A DNA stretch of 64,000 bases from Anaerotardibacter muris (lineage in GTDB: Bacteria; Actinomycetota; Coriobacteriia; Coriobacteriales; Eggerthellaceae). Location: positions 124,001 to 188,000 of the forward strand of contig NZ_CALPCD010000001.1 of assembly GCF_943192915.1 (NCBI RefSeq), given 5' to 3'. A program made the translations under genes and the position numbers. Positions within the stretch are counted from its first letter, which is position 1. Every line of letters begins with the position of its first letter. Below the pieces are notes generated by a model, which had not been told where the DNA came from, did not search any database, and worked only from the letters and a program-made list of their open reading frames with translations. Positions 1-8,535 of this stretch are shown here, piece after piece.

Positions 1-10
1 GGAAGTTGAA

Positions 11-51
11 CCTGTCCCTATTTTGTCCCAGACAAAAATGAACCCATCCCC
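11..51. repeat. 32-bp-period repeat array, one period
   Basis: A CCTGTCCC-type 9-base box at 11-19 is followed by a CCCATCCCC box at 43-51, exactly 32 bases apart, with the degenerate dyad TGTCCCAGACA between them. This is the first member of the repeat family seen throughout the window. It lies just upstream of the SOS-boxed polymerase promoter. Confidence 0.8.
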
Positions 52-63
52 AAGGGGCAAGAG

Positions 64-91
64 GGAACATTTGTTCGTATTGTGCTATAGT
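64..91 (+). promoter_or_regulatory. LexA (SOS) box and promoter of the Y-family polymerase
   Basis: GGAACATTTGTTCG at 64-77 matches the GAAC-N4-GTTC LexA site of Gram-positive and actinobacterial genomes. A -10-like TATAGT lies at 86-91, so the box overlaps the -35 region, as expected for a repressor site. Initiation about 7 bases after the -10 would fall at or next to the ATG at 98, so the mRNA may be leaderless. The same box-to-(-10) layout recurs at 44323-44351. Confidence 0.75.
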
Positions 92-97
92 GGGAGG

Positions 98-1375
98 ATG
101 GACACTTGGGAGCGAACATATTGCTGCATCGACTTGAAGAGCTTCTACGCAAGCGTGGAATGCGCGGATGCGGGTTGGGACCCATTCGAGAAGCTCTTGG
201 TGGTAGCCGATGAGTCGCGCGGCGAAAAGACCATTTGCCTGGCGGTCTCCCCCGCCCTGAAGGCACTTGGCGTGCCTGGTCGATGCCGCGTGTTCGAACT
301 ACCCAAGGGGCTGAAGATCCACAAGGCACGCCCGCGCATGCGTCGCTACATGGAAGTCTCTGGCCAGATTCTGGCGGTCTATCTGCGCTACGTAAGCGCC
401 GCGGATCTGCATGTGTATTCGATCGACGAATGTTTCATCGACCTTACCCCCTATCTTTCGCTCTACAAGATGGATGCCAAGGCGTTCGTGAACATGCTGC
501 GCGATGAAGTGATGGAAGCCACCGGCGTTACCGCCACCGCCGGCATCGGGCCGAACCTCTTCTTGGCGAAAGTGGCGCTCGATGTTACCGCCAAGCATGC
601 CCAAGACGGAATCGGGGTGCTCGACCGCGAAGCATTTCGCCAGATCATCTGGCCGCATCGCCCTATCACCGACATTTGGCAGATCGGCCCTGGCATTGCC
701 GCGCGCCTCCAGAAATATGGCATCCGAGACCTCGGCGGCGTGGCGCATGCGGACATCGATCTGCTCTATAAGGAATTCGGAGTGAACGCGGAATACCTGA
801 TCGATCATGCGTGGGGGCTCGAACCCTGCACCATCGCGCAAATCAAAGCTTACGAACCCGAGAGCACTTCGTTCGGTAATGGACAGGTGCTTCCTTTCGA
901 CTATTCATTCGAAGAAGGTCGCATGATCTTGCGTGAGATGGTGGATGAAGCCGTGCTCGACCTGGTGGATAAGCGCGTGGTCACTGATCGCGTGCATCTG
1001 CACGTGGGTTATCGAAAGGACACGGGTGCACCAGGTACACGAAGCAGCATCAGCGTGAGCCATCAGCTTTCTGGGTTCACCAATTCCTTCGAGAAGCTCC
1101 TCGCAGAATTCGACCAGCTCTATTGCGAACGCGTTGATCAAGCCAGGCCCGTGCGGCGGCTGAATATCTCGTTCGGGCACCTCGAGCCAGAAGAATTTGC
1201 CACGTACGACCTGTTCACGGACGTAGAAGCGCAGGAAGAAGAGCGCGCGCGGCAAGATGCGCTGATCGAGATAAAGAAGAAGTTCGGGAAGAGCGCGGTG
1301 ATGCGCGGAACCTCCTACAAAGAGAAGGCACGCGGACTAGAGCGCGCCGAACAGGTCGGGGGTCATCATGAATGA
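98..1375 (+). CDS. Y-family (UmuC/DinB-type) translesion DNA polymerase
   Basis: This is a 425-residue error-prone DNA polymerase of the UmuC/ImpB/DinB superfamily, which copies past damaged bases. The catalytic motif IDLKSFYASVE lies near residues 10-20 and SIDECFIDLT near 107-116, supplying the acidic metal ligands. The thumb helix-hairpin-helix region (near DIWQIGPGIAARLQKYGI) and a little-finger domain follow. I chose ATG 98 because the LexA box and -10 element directly precede it; the frame is open further upstream, but that stretch would run through the promoter and a repeat array. The gene overlaps the YolD-like gene by 8 bases, a pairing known from Bacillus UvrX/YqjW-YolD loci. An SOS-induced mutagenesis role follows from the family and the promoter. 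It could be called either a DinB or a UmuC relative. Confidence 0.9.
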   Translation: MDTWERTYCCIDLKSFYASVECADAGWDPFEKLLVVADESRGEKTICLAVSPALKALGVPGRCRVFELPKGLKIHKARPRMRRYMEVSGQILAVYLRYVSAADLHVYSIDECFIDLTPYLSLYKMDAKAFVNMLRDEVMEATGVTATAGIGPNLFLAKVALDVTAKHAQDGIGVLDREAFRQIIWPHRPITDIWQIGPGIAARLQKYGIRDLGGVAHADIDLLYKEFGVNAEYLIDHAWGLEPCTIAQIKAYEPESTSFGNGQVLPFDYSFEEGRMILREMVDEAVLDLVDKRVVTDRVHLHVGYRKDTGAPGTRSSISVSHQLSGFTNSFEKLLAEFDQLYCERVDQARPVRRLNISFGHLEPEEFATYDLFTDVEAQEEERARQDALIEIKKKFGKSAVMRGTSYKEKARGLERAEQVGGHHE

Positions 1376-1604
1376 TGCGTGGGCACCAGAGCTGGGAATA
1401 GACGCGGAAGCCGAACGCGTGCTGGGGGCACAGCGCGCTGGATCAGCGCATCCTGAACGCTACATGCTCGGGAAAGATCACCCCGACCGCGCAAAGCAGT
1501 TCAAGCCCTTCGCCGCCTTGCGCGGCTACGAAGAAGTAGTGGCTCGCGTGATGGCTGAAGCCGAGGAGCCGCACGACTTCACCCCACCCGAAGACAGCTG
1601 CTAG
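1368..1604 (+). CDS. YolD-like protein
   Basis: This 78-residue protein carries the YolD-family core DRAKQFKPFAALRGYEE at about residues 41-57. YolD-like proteins are commonly encoded next to Y-family polymerases in Gram-positive bacteria and have been proposed as UmuD-like partners; that role is an inference from the literature on the family. The ATG overlaps the polymerase stop region by 8 bases, so the two are almost certainly translated from one SOS-controlled mRNA. The end has no clear intrinsic terminator; a repeat array lies 80 bases downstream. Confidence 0.8.
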   Translation: MNDAWAPELGIDAEAERVLGAQRAGSAHPERYMLGKDHPDRAKQFKPFAALRGYEEVVARVMAEAEEPHDFTPPEDSC

Positions 1605-1683
1605 CCTGCAGATGAATGAAAGACGTGGCTGTTCTAGCTCAAAAGGGTGGTGAAACCTCCTCTTTTCTTGGAATTGCTCGAAA

Positions 1684-1756
1684 CCTGTCCCCAAACTGTC
1701 CGGGACAAAAATGAACCCGTCCCCAAAGTGTCCGGGACAATTTGGGACCCGTCCCC
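1684..1756. repeat. 32-bp-period repeat array, two periods
   Basis: Boxes CCTGTCCCC at 1684 and CCCGTCCCC at 1716 and 1748 are spaced exactly 32 bases apart, with TGTCCGGGACA dyads between them. The array fills the gap between the convergent yolD-like and uvrA-like genes. A further GTCCCC lies at about 1766. Confidence 0.9.
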
Positions 1757-1772
1757 ATTAAAGGTGTCCCCG

Positions 1773-4334
1773 TTACAGGTAGGTGCCGGTGATGCTGGCA
1801 GGGGTGGCCGCAATAGCGTCAGCGGTACCGACCGCAACGATGGTGCCGCCAGCTTCGCCGCCGCCAGGCCCCAGGTCGATCACGTAGTCGGAATTCGAGA
1901 TCACGTCGGTATCGTGCTCGATCACCACCACCGTGGCACCCTTGTCGATGAGCTGTTGCAACACACGCAGGAGCTGTGCAACATCATCGGGATGCAGGCC
2001 GATGGTAGGCTCGTCGAAGACGAAGAGCGAACCCGCCTGCTTCTTATGCATCTCGCCCGCCAACTTCAGGCGCTGCGCCTCACCACCAGAGAGCGCTGGC
2101 GTTGCTTCACCCAGCGTCAAGTAGCCAAGCCCCAGGTCAGACAACGTAGCCAAACGCGTCTGTATGCGCGAAAGCCCCTTGAGTGCATGCTCCCCTTCAG
2201 CCAATTCCGCGCACAGCTCGAGCATCTGATCGATAGTGAGCGCCAAAAGCTCCGGCAACGCAATGCCCGAACCTGCGCCATCCGTATAGGGTCCGTCGTA
2301 AGGCATGCGCACGCGATAAGCCTTTTCTCCATAGCGCGAACCCTGGCAATCAGGGCATGCGATATCAACATCGGGAAGGAACTGCACATCGAGCGATATC
2401 TGCCCCGTGCCATCACAGGTAGGACAACGCAAGCTGCCCGTGTTGTAAGAGAAATCGCCCGCCTTCAGGCCCTGATCCTTAGCTGCAGGAAGCGCGGCGA
2501 ACAATTTGCGCAGGTCGTCCAACACGCCTGAATACGTGCCCACGGTCGAGCGCACATTCGCGCCGATGGGCGTAGCATCAATAAGATGCGCGCGCTCGAT
2601 CGAACCAGGGTCCACTGCCTTCACATGATCAGGCAGCTTCTCGCCCTCGAACTGAGCACGCAGCGCTGGGATAAGGCTCTCCAGCACCAGCGTGGTCTTG
2701 CCCGATCCCGAAACGCCCGTGATGGCCACCAAACGCCCGAGTGGCATATCCACCGAAAGCGGCTTCACCGTGTGGATCGCATCGGTCTGCAACGTCAAAT
2801 GCCCCTGGTCGAACAGCTCTTCTTCAGCAGCAGTCGTACGGACGCGCACATGCTGGCGCCCTGCAAGATATGGCCCGATGCGCGACTCATCCTGCGCTTC
2901 CACGCTGGCCACGCTTCCTTGCGCCACCACCTGGCCACCATTCGAACCAGACCCAGGCCCGATCTCGATGAGCCAGTCAACTTCCTTGAGCACCTGAATG
3001 TCATGGTCGACCACCACGACCGAATTCCCATCAGCGAGCAGGTCGCTCATCACGCCAAGGAGACCTTCGACATTGGAAGGATGAAGGCCGATGGACGGCT
3101 CGTCCAGCACGTAGAGCACACCAGTCGTGCGACTACGCACCGCGCGCGCAAGCTGCACGCGTTGACGTTCGCCATTGGAGAGCGTCGAAGAAGCGCGGTC
3201 GAGGCTCAGATACCCCAACCCCAGCTGCTGCAAACGCTCGATCGGTTCAGCCATCTCGCCGATGATAGCGTTAGCCATCGGGCGCATTTCCTCAGGCAAC
3301 GTGCCAGGAATGGTCTCGATCCAAACTGCCAGTTCGTCAAGGGTGAGCATGGTGGCCTCAGCCAGATTCTTCCCATCGAGCAACACCGATCGCGCCCGCT
3401 TGGATAAACGCGAGCCATGGCAATCAGGGCACTCCCCTTCCTTCAGGAAGCGCGCCACACGCGCCAAGCCCTTGTCATCCTTCACCTTTTCCAGCGCGTT
3501 CTTCACGGAATTCACGGCACTGTAGTAAGTGAAGTCGAGCTCAGCCGCATGCGACTTATTCTTGGGCGTATAGAGGATATGCTTCTTCTCCATGGGTCCA
3601 TGCAGAACGATATCCTTTTCCTTTGGCGTAAGATCCTTGTACGGAACATCGGTGCGCACGCCCATTTCAGCCGCCACCTGGGTCATCAGCGACCACATCA
3701 GGCTGCGCCACGGAGCAACTGCGCCTTCGTCGATGGTAAGGTTCTCATCCACGATCAATGTTGATTCGTCCACTTCACGCACAACGCCCGTGCCGCCGCA
3801 CGTCGTGCACGCGCCCGCACTGTTGAAGGCTAGGTCTTCCGCGCCCTGACCGTAGAACTGCACACCACATTCAGGGCAGGTCAACGGAAGTTCAGCGGCC
3901 ACATTCAAGCTTGGCGGAACGTGATGACCATTCGGGCATTCATGGCTACCCAAACGCGAGAACATCAGGCGCAGATAGTTCAGCAGCTCGGTAGAAGTGC
4001 CGAAGGTGGAATGCACACCAGGAACACCTGGACGCTGACGCAACGCGATGGCCGCAGGCACATGCAGCACCTCATCAACGCTCGCGCGCGCGGTCTGTCC
4101 GATGCGACGACGCGTGTAGGTGGAAAGCGCCTCCAGATAGCGGCGGCTGCCTTCAGCATACAGAACGCCCAGCGCAAGGGAGCTCTTTCCCGAACCAGAA
4201 ACACCCGCGATGCCCACCAAGCAATGCAGCGGCACATCCACATTCACATCCTTCAGATTGTGAACGCGCGCACCGCGCACCTCGATGGCTTCAGGTTCTT
4301 GGTAGTTGATATCGTCCACCATCAGCGCATCCAT
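1773..4334 (-). CDS. UvrA-like excinuclease ATPase (UvrA2 type)
   Basis: This 853-residue twin ABC ATPase resembles UvrA, the DNA-damage recognition subunit of nucleotide excision repair, but is about 90 residues shorter than canonical UvrA. Two Walker A motifs are visible (GVSGSGKSS near residue 44 and GVSGSGKTT in the second half). There are signature motifs LSNGERQR and LSGGEAQR, Walker B motifs LDEPSIGLHP and FDEPTIGLHP, and CxxC zinc clusters (CPECG/CTTCGG, CPDCHGS, CPTCDGT/CPDCQGS). Short UvrA2-class paralogues have been linked to drug or damage tolerance rather than core repair; whether this is the cell's only UvrA cannot be told here. The start overlaps the end of the upstream kinase gene by 13 bases, implying translational coupling. 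Met5 (4322) is an alternative start. Confidence 0.88.
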   Translation of the reverse strand: MDALMVDDINYQEPEAIEVRGARVHNLKDVNVDVPLHCLVGIAGVSGSGKSSLALGVLYAEGSRRYLEALSTYTRRRIGQTARASVDEVLHVPAAIALRQRPGVPGVHSTFGTSTELLNYLRLMFSRLGSHECPNGHHVPPSLNVAAELPLTCPECGVQFYGQGAEDLAFNSAGACTTCGGTGVVREVDESTLIVDENLTIDEGAVAPWRSLMWSLMTQVAAEMGVRTDVPYKDLTPKEKDIVLHGPMEKKHILYTPKNKSHAAELDFTYYSAVNSVKNALEKVKDDKGLARVARFLKEGECPDCHGSRLSKRARSVLLDGKNLAEATMLTLDELAVWIETIPGTLPEEMRPMANAIIGEMAEPIERLQQLGLGYLSLDRASSTLSNGERQRVQLARAVRSRTTGVLYVLDEPSIGLHPSNVEGLLGVMSDLLADGNSVVVVDHDIQVLKEVDWLIEIGPGSGSNGGQVVAQGSVASVEAQDESRIGPYLAGRQHVRVRTTAAEEELFDQGHLTLQTDAIHTVKPLSVDMPLGRLVAITGVSGSGKTTLVLESLIPALRAQFEGEKLPDHVKAVDPGSIERAHLIDATPIGANVRSTVGTYSGVLDDLRKLFAALPAAKDQGLKAGDFSYNTGSLRCPTCDGTGQISLDVQFLPDVDIACPDCQGSRYGEKAYRVRMPYDGPYTDGAGSGIALPELLALTIDQMLELCAELAEGEHALKGLSRIQTRLATLSDLGLGYLTLGEATPALSGGEAQRLKLAGEMHKKQAGSLFVFDEPTIGLHPDDVAQLLRVLQQLIDKGATVVVIEHDTDVISNSDYVIDLGPGGGEAGGTIVAVGTADAIAATPASITGTYL

Positions 4335-7279
4335 TTCTGCAGCATCGACACCAGCATCTCGATCTCGAGCGGCTTGGACATGTGGTCATTCATCCCCGCA
4401 CTCAGCGCACGATGGATGTCTTCCGCGAACGCATCGGCCGTGAGCGCAACGATGGGGATCTGGCCCATATCGGGGCGCTGGTCCGCATGTCCACGGATAG
4501 TGCTGGCCGCTTCGTAGCCATTCATCACGGGCATCTGGATATCCATCAGCACGATGTCATAGTAGTCAGGCTCGTGCGCGAGCAGCATGTCGACCGCCAG
4601 CTGACCATTCTCTGCATGTTCGACCGAAGCACCCGTCATGCCGATCAGCTCCTTGGCTATCTCGGACGCCATCAGGTTATCCTCGGTCAGCAGCACGCGC
4701 TTGTCGGAATAGGTCAGGTTCTCCAGCATCTCCTTTTCGTCGATGATGGTCTTCTTCTCGCCCGTGATCAGCTCTTTCATCACCTGGATAAGGCGCGAAC
4801 GGAACAACGGCTTCGAGATGAACGCATCCACGCCCACCTGGCGCGCCTCTTGTTCGATCATCGACCAATCGTATGCCGAAAGGATGATGATCGGAACATC
4901 GCCGTGGGTCACTTCGCGGATCTGCTTCGCCGCTTCCAGGCCGCTCATCTCGGGCATGCGCCAGTCAAGGATGACCACGCGATATGGGTCGCCCGCCTGA
5001 AGCGCGGCAGCCACCTCTTCGATGCCAGCCTGACCCGAGCGCGCATAGTTCGGTCGCATGCCGATATCGCCCAGCAGCATGCAGGCGCCTTCGCACGCAA
5101 CAGCATCGTCATCCACCACCAACGCACGCACATCGCGCAGGTCGCTGATGTCTTCGTCCACGCCATCGCGAAGCTTCAGATGCACGATCACCGTGAAAGT
5201 GGTGCCCTCGCCCTCGATCGAATCGACGTCGATGGTGCCGCTCATCAGTGTGACCACGCTCTTCACGATAGCCATGCCAAGACCAGTGCCCTCGATCTTG
5301 CTCGTGCGCGAGTCGTTGACGCGCGTGAAGGGATCGAACACGGTCTTCATGAATTCTTTGCTCATGCCCACGCCGGTGTCGGTGAACACAAATTCGTAGC
5401 AGCCGCTGTCCTCTATCTTGCTGGGAAGTTCAGTGATGCGCAGCCCGATCTTGCCGCCTTCAGGCGTGAACTTGATGGCGTTGCCCATGATATTCACGAA
5501 GACCTGCTGCAAGCGCGTGGGATCGCCGATAACATGCTCATGCTTGATGTCCACCAGTTCGACCTTCAGCTCCTGGTGCTTCGCGTTGATCTGCGGACTA
5601 AGGATGGTGATAAGGCTTTCGATGGATTCAGGCAGATCGAATTCCTCTTCGGTCAGCCCGATGGTGCCCGATTCGATCTTGGCCATATCCAGCACTTCGT
5701 TGATCAGGCCCAGCAAATGGCGACTGGCCGAAGTGATGTTCGCCAGACATTCACGCACGCGTTCAGGTTCGTTCACGTGCATGCCTGCGATGGCAGTAAG
5801 GCCCATGATGGAGTTCATGGGTGTACGGATATCGTGGCTCATGGAGTTGAGGAAGTCGCTCTTCGCCTGCGACGCATGCTCGGCGGCGCGGAACGCCTCT
5901 TCGAGCGCCTGACGAGAGGCCAGCTCGGCAGCCTTCGCGTCGGTCACATCCTGGATGGCGACCAAGATGCTGGTAGGATCTTCTGACTGGTCGCGCTCCA
6001 AGCACAGAAGCGACGCCTGGTACCAACGCTGATCGTTGCGATCGGATGTGCACCATTCTTCCTGAACGAAAGGAACATCAGGACGCAAGATCGACTTGAG
6101 CGTTGCTTGGCTTTCGGAGACCGAAGGGCGCCCGTCAGTTATGGTAGTGGAACGGTCCACCACCTGGTCGAAATATCGCTGCAGGTCGGCGGTGGTTCCG
6201 CGCGGTGGCAACATGCTGCGCTGGCGGTCGTTGTTCTTCAGGAATTCATACGTGCCGCGCGTCAGATCGACCGTGAAGAGACTGTTGAAGAGGTTCGTTG
6301 ATGTGTCGATGATGCGCGTGGCTTCCTGGCGTTCGAGCAGTAGCTCTTCGCTTTCCTTGCGCGATTGGATCATCAGCAGCAAGATGACGATGACCGCAGC
6401 CACCAAGGCACCTGCAACCAGCAAATATCCTGCAAGATTCGCACGGGAGACCATCTCGTTGGTGATCGATGCAGGGAACGAGCGAACTATCACCCAGTCG
6501 AAATCGGGCAGCTTCATGATGAAGGAATTGCCCGTACCATCGGTGGTGCGATACGTGAAGCTTGCCGTGTCGCCAGAGGCGATGTCGGCGTTGAGCGTTT
6601 GCAGGTCGATGTTCTCGAGGCGCGCGGAGAAGACCTGGTCGATGTAGTCTTCGTTGTTCTGCGTTGCGGCATGAGCAACAACTCGCCCGTCAGGCTTCAC
6701 CAAGAAAGTGGGGGTGGGCGTGCCGTAGAATTCGGTATTCATCAATTCAGTGAGCGATTCTTGGTAGAAGATCGAAGCCATCACGCCCACGATCTGGCCA
6801 TTCGAACGGACTGGCGCATAGAACACCACCACGTTCTCGGTGCTGAAAACGGGATTGTCCACATAGGCGATGTCGCCTTCGCCGCGAATGCCGCGTTCGT
6901 AGTATTCGCGACCGAGAACGCTGGCCGTGCGCCCATCGCGATTGTAGGCCATACCGTCAGCATCGATGAAGAAGGTCTGATCGAACTGGGAACTGTCCAG
7001 TACGGTGACCGCATCGCGCGGATCGACCATGCCGCCATCGAGCGCTCGCTCGTAAACTTGCGCAGCGGTCTCAACGCTTTCTAACGAAGTCTGGAAAACA
7101 TCGTTCACGCGACGCACGGTCTGACTGCTCGACGATTCGAGATACTGACTATTCTGGTCGACGATACGCTGAGTATTCGCGTTCACGAACAATACAAGAG
7201 CCACCACCACGATCACCACCGCAGCAACGATGGCCACGATGCGGTTGCGCAGACGGTTCTTCAACTGGGTCTTTTGCAT
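4322..7279 (-). CDS. hybrid sensor histidine kinase with two receiver domains
   Basis: This membrane hybrid kinase has 985 residues. In order: TM helix (about 12-34), a long extracytoplasmic sensor of dCACHE type, a second TM (about 283-305), a PAS-like segment, HisKA with the phospho-acceptor in SMSHDIRTP (His near 482), an HATPase_c domain, and two receiver domains with Asp in LDWRMPEMSG (near 772) and LMDIQMPVMNG (near 913). I prefer ATG 7279, preceded by GGGGA at good spacing, over a TTG 18 bases upstream. The 3' end overlaps the UvrA-like gene. The ligand is unknown and no separate response regulator lies nearby, so output may be the receivers themselves or a distant partner. Confidence 0.9.
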   Translation of the reverse strand: MQKTQLKNRLRNRIVAIVAAVVIVVVALVLFVNANTQRIVDQNSQYLESSSSQTVRRVNDVFQTSLESVETAAQVYERALDGGMVDPRDAVTVLDSSQFDQTFFIDADGMAYNRDGRTASVLGREYYERGIRGEGDIAYVDNPVFSTENVVVFYAPVRSNGQIVGVMASIFYQESLTELMNTEFYGTPTPTFLVKPDGRVVAHAATQNNEDYIDQVFSARLENIDLQTLNADIASGDTASFTYRTTDGTGNSFIMKLPDFDWVIVRSFPASITNEMVSRANLAGYLLVAGALVAAVIVILLLMIQSRKESEELLLERQEATRIIDTSTNLFNSLFTVDLTRGTYEFLKNNDRQRSMLPPRGTTADLQRYFDQVVDRSTTITDGRPSVSESQATLKSILRPDVPFVQEEWCTSDRNDQRWYQASLLCLERDQSEDPTSILVAIQDVTDAKAAELASRQALEEAFRAAEHASQAKSDFLNSMSHDIRTPMNSIMGLTAIAGMHVNEPERVRECLANITSASRHLLGLINEVLDMAKIESGTIGLTEEEFDLPESIESLITILSPQINAKHQELKVELVDIKHEHVIGDPTRLQQVFVNIMGNAIKFTPEGGKIGLRITELPSKIEDSGCYEFVFTDTGVGMSKEFMKTVFDPFTRVNDSRTSKIEGTGLGMAIVKSVVTLMSGTIDVDSIEGEGTTFTVIVHLKLRDGVDEDISDLRDVRALVVDDDAVACEGACMLLGDIGMRPNYARSGQAGIEEVAAALQAGDPYRVVILDWRMPEMSGLEAAKQIREVTHGDVPIIILSAYDWSMIEQEARQVGVDAFISKPLFRSRLIQVMKELITGEKKTIIDEKEMLENLTYSDKRVLLTEDNLMASEIAKELIGMTGASVEHAENGQLAVDMLLAHEPDYYDIVLMDIQMPVMNGYEAASTIRGHADQRPDMGQIPIVALTADAFAEDIHRALSAGMNDHMSKPLEIEMLVSMLQKWMR

Positions 7280-7341
7280 GTGAAATCCCCGATCCAAAAG
7301 CTATTTCGTAGGCGATCCTATGAGCATTTTTCGGTCCCGCC

Positions 7342-7347
7342 ATTATA
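7342..7347 (-). promoter_or_regulatory. -10 element of the hybrid kinase promoter
   Basis: A perfect TATAAT on the minus strand lies 63 bases upstream of the preferred kinase start in the kinase-dapF divergent gap. I see no convincing -35 hexamer at 17 bases. Confidence 0.45.
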
Positions 7348-7462
7348 CCGCAGCCGCCCGACCCGCCGCGAATTAACCCAGGCTTAACATTCGCGCAATC
7401 TTGGGGACACAGAGGCACAATACAGTAAGGCCATACGACTACGCGCACGAGAAAGGAATCGC

Positions 7463-8509
7463 GTGACAACACTGCCCTTCTGGAAGCTCCATGGTCTCGG
7501 CAACGACTTCATCTTCTTCGATGCAATGCCGGCCCAAGATGGAGCAAGGCCTCAAGACGGGGCCAACTCCACGGTCGACCTGACCCCAACCGAAGTTGCT
7601 GCCCTGTGCGACCGCCATACGGGCATCGGCGCCGATGGGATCATCGTGGTGAAGCTTTCGCCGCGCGATGAATGCGCCGCTTACATGCACTACATCAACG
7701 CCGATGGCACGCTCGCTCAAATGTGCGGCAATGGCGTGCGCTGCTTCGCGAAGTTCCTGGTAGACCACGGATATGTGGCAGCCGATGCGGGTAAGTTCGT
7801 TGCCGATACACTGGCAGGGCCGAAGCCCATCTCGTTCACGCTTGGCGCAGACGGGTTGCTGGCCACGGCCACCGTGAACATGGGTGCACCGATCCTGGAG
7901 CCTTCGCTCGTTCCTACGAAGCTGGCACCGAACGCTAAAACTCCCGAGGGGAGCCCGTTCGTTGCACGCCAGAAGATAGCTTCGCCTTGGGGTCCCTTCG
8001 CGTTCACCTGCGTGAGCATGGGAAACCCTCATGCGGTGTGCTTCCTTGACCCAGCAGCATTCGCGGCACTCCCCCAGGATTGCTTCACCAGCACCGAGCG
8101 TTCGCTTGACACCTTCGACGTAGCTCGGGTAGGCGCCTTCTTCGAAGCTCACGAAGCATTCCCTGAAAAGACCAATGTCGAATTCGCCGTAGTTGAAAGC
8201 CCTGATGCTGACGGCACGGGCAATATTTCGATGCGCGTGTTCGAACGTGGCTGCGGCGAAACGCACGCCTGCGGCACGGGAGCCTGCGCCACCCAGGTTG
8301 CTGCGAATCTGCTGGAGCTCACAGACGCGAGCGCGCAGGTTCACCTGCTTGGCGGCACGCTCCACATCGAACTAGCCGCGACTGACGAAGATAGCTCCAG
8401 TGAAACCACAAACTCAGGCCCACGAACCGTGATCATGACCGGTCCCGCCCGCGAATCCTTCACAGGCTCCCTCCCATTGGGGACGGGTTCAATTCTGTCC
8501 CCCAACTAG
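7463..8509 (+). CDS. dapF: diaminopimelate epimerase
   Basis: DapF interconverts LL- and meso-diaminopimelate for lysine and peptidoglycan synthesis. The two catalytic cysteines are in MCGNGVRC (about residues 91-98) and GCGETHACGTGAC (about 265-277). The 348 residues exceed the usual 275-290, owing to an insert after residue 24 and a longer C-terminus. The start is GTG with GAAAGGA upstream. The last residues (about GTGSILSPN) and the stop codon are encoded by a fragment of the interspersed repeat (8479-8503), so the native C-terminus has been extended or replaced. dapL follows 26 bases downstream, giving the complete tail of the aminotransferase branch of the DAP pathway. Confidence 0.93.
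   Translation: MTTLPFWKLHGLGNDFIFFDAMPAQDGARPQDGANSTVDLTPTEVAALCDRHTGIGADGIIVVKLSPRDECAAYMHYINADGTLAQMCGNGVRCFAKFLVDHGYVAADAGKFVADTLAGPKPISFTLGADGLLATATVNMGAPILEPSLVPTKLAPNAKTPEGSPFVARQKIASPWGPFAFTCVSMGNPHAVCFLDPAAFAALPQDCFTSTERSLDTFDVARVGAFFEAHEAFPEKTNVEFAVVESPDADGTGNISMRVFERGCGETHACGTGACATQVAANLLELTDASAQVHLLGGTLHIELAATDEDSSSETTNSGPRTVIMTGPARESFTGSLPLGTGSILSPN
8479..8503. repeat. fragment of the 32-bp repeat at the dapF 3' end
   Basis: GGGGACGGG at 8479-8487 and a TGTCCCC run ending at 8503 form a partial unit. It is translated as the dapF C-terminus and ends just before the TAG stop. Confidence 0.7.
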
Positions 8510-8535
8510 TAACCTCAACCACGAAGGAACATATC

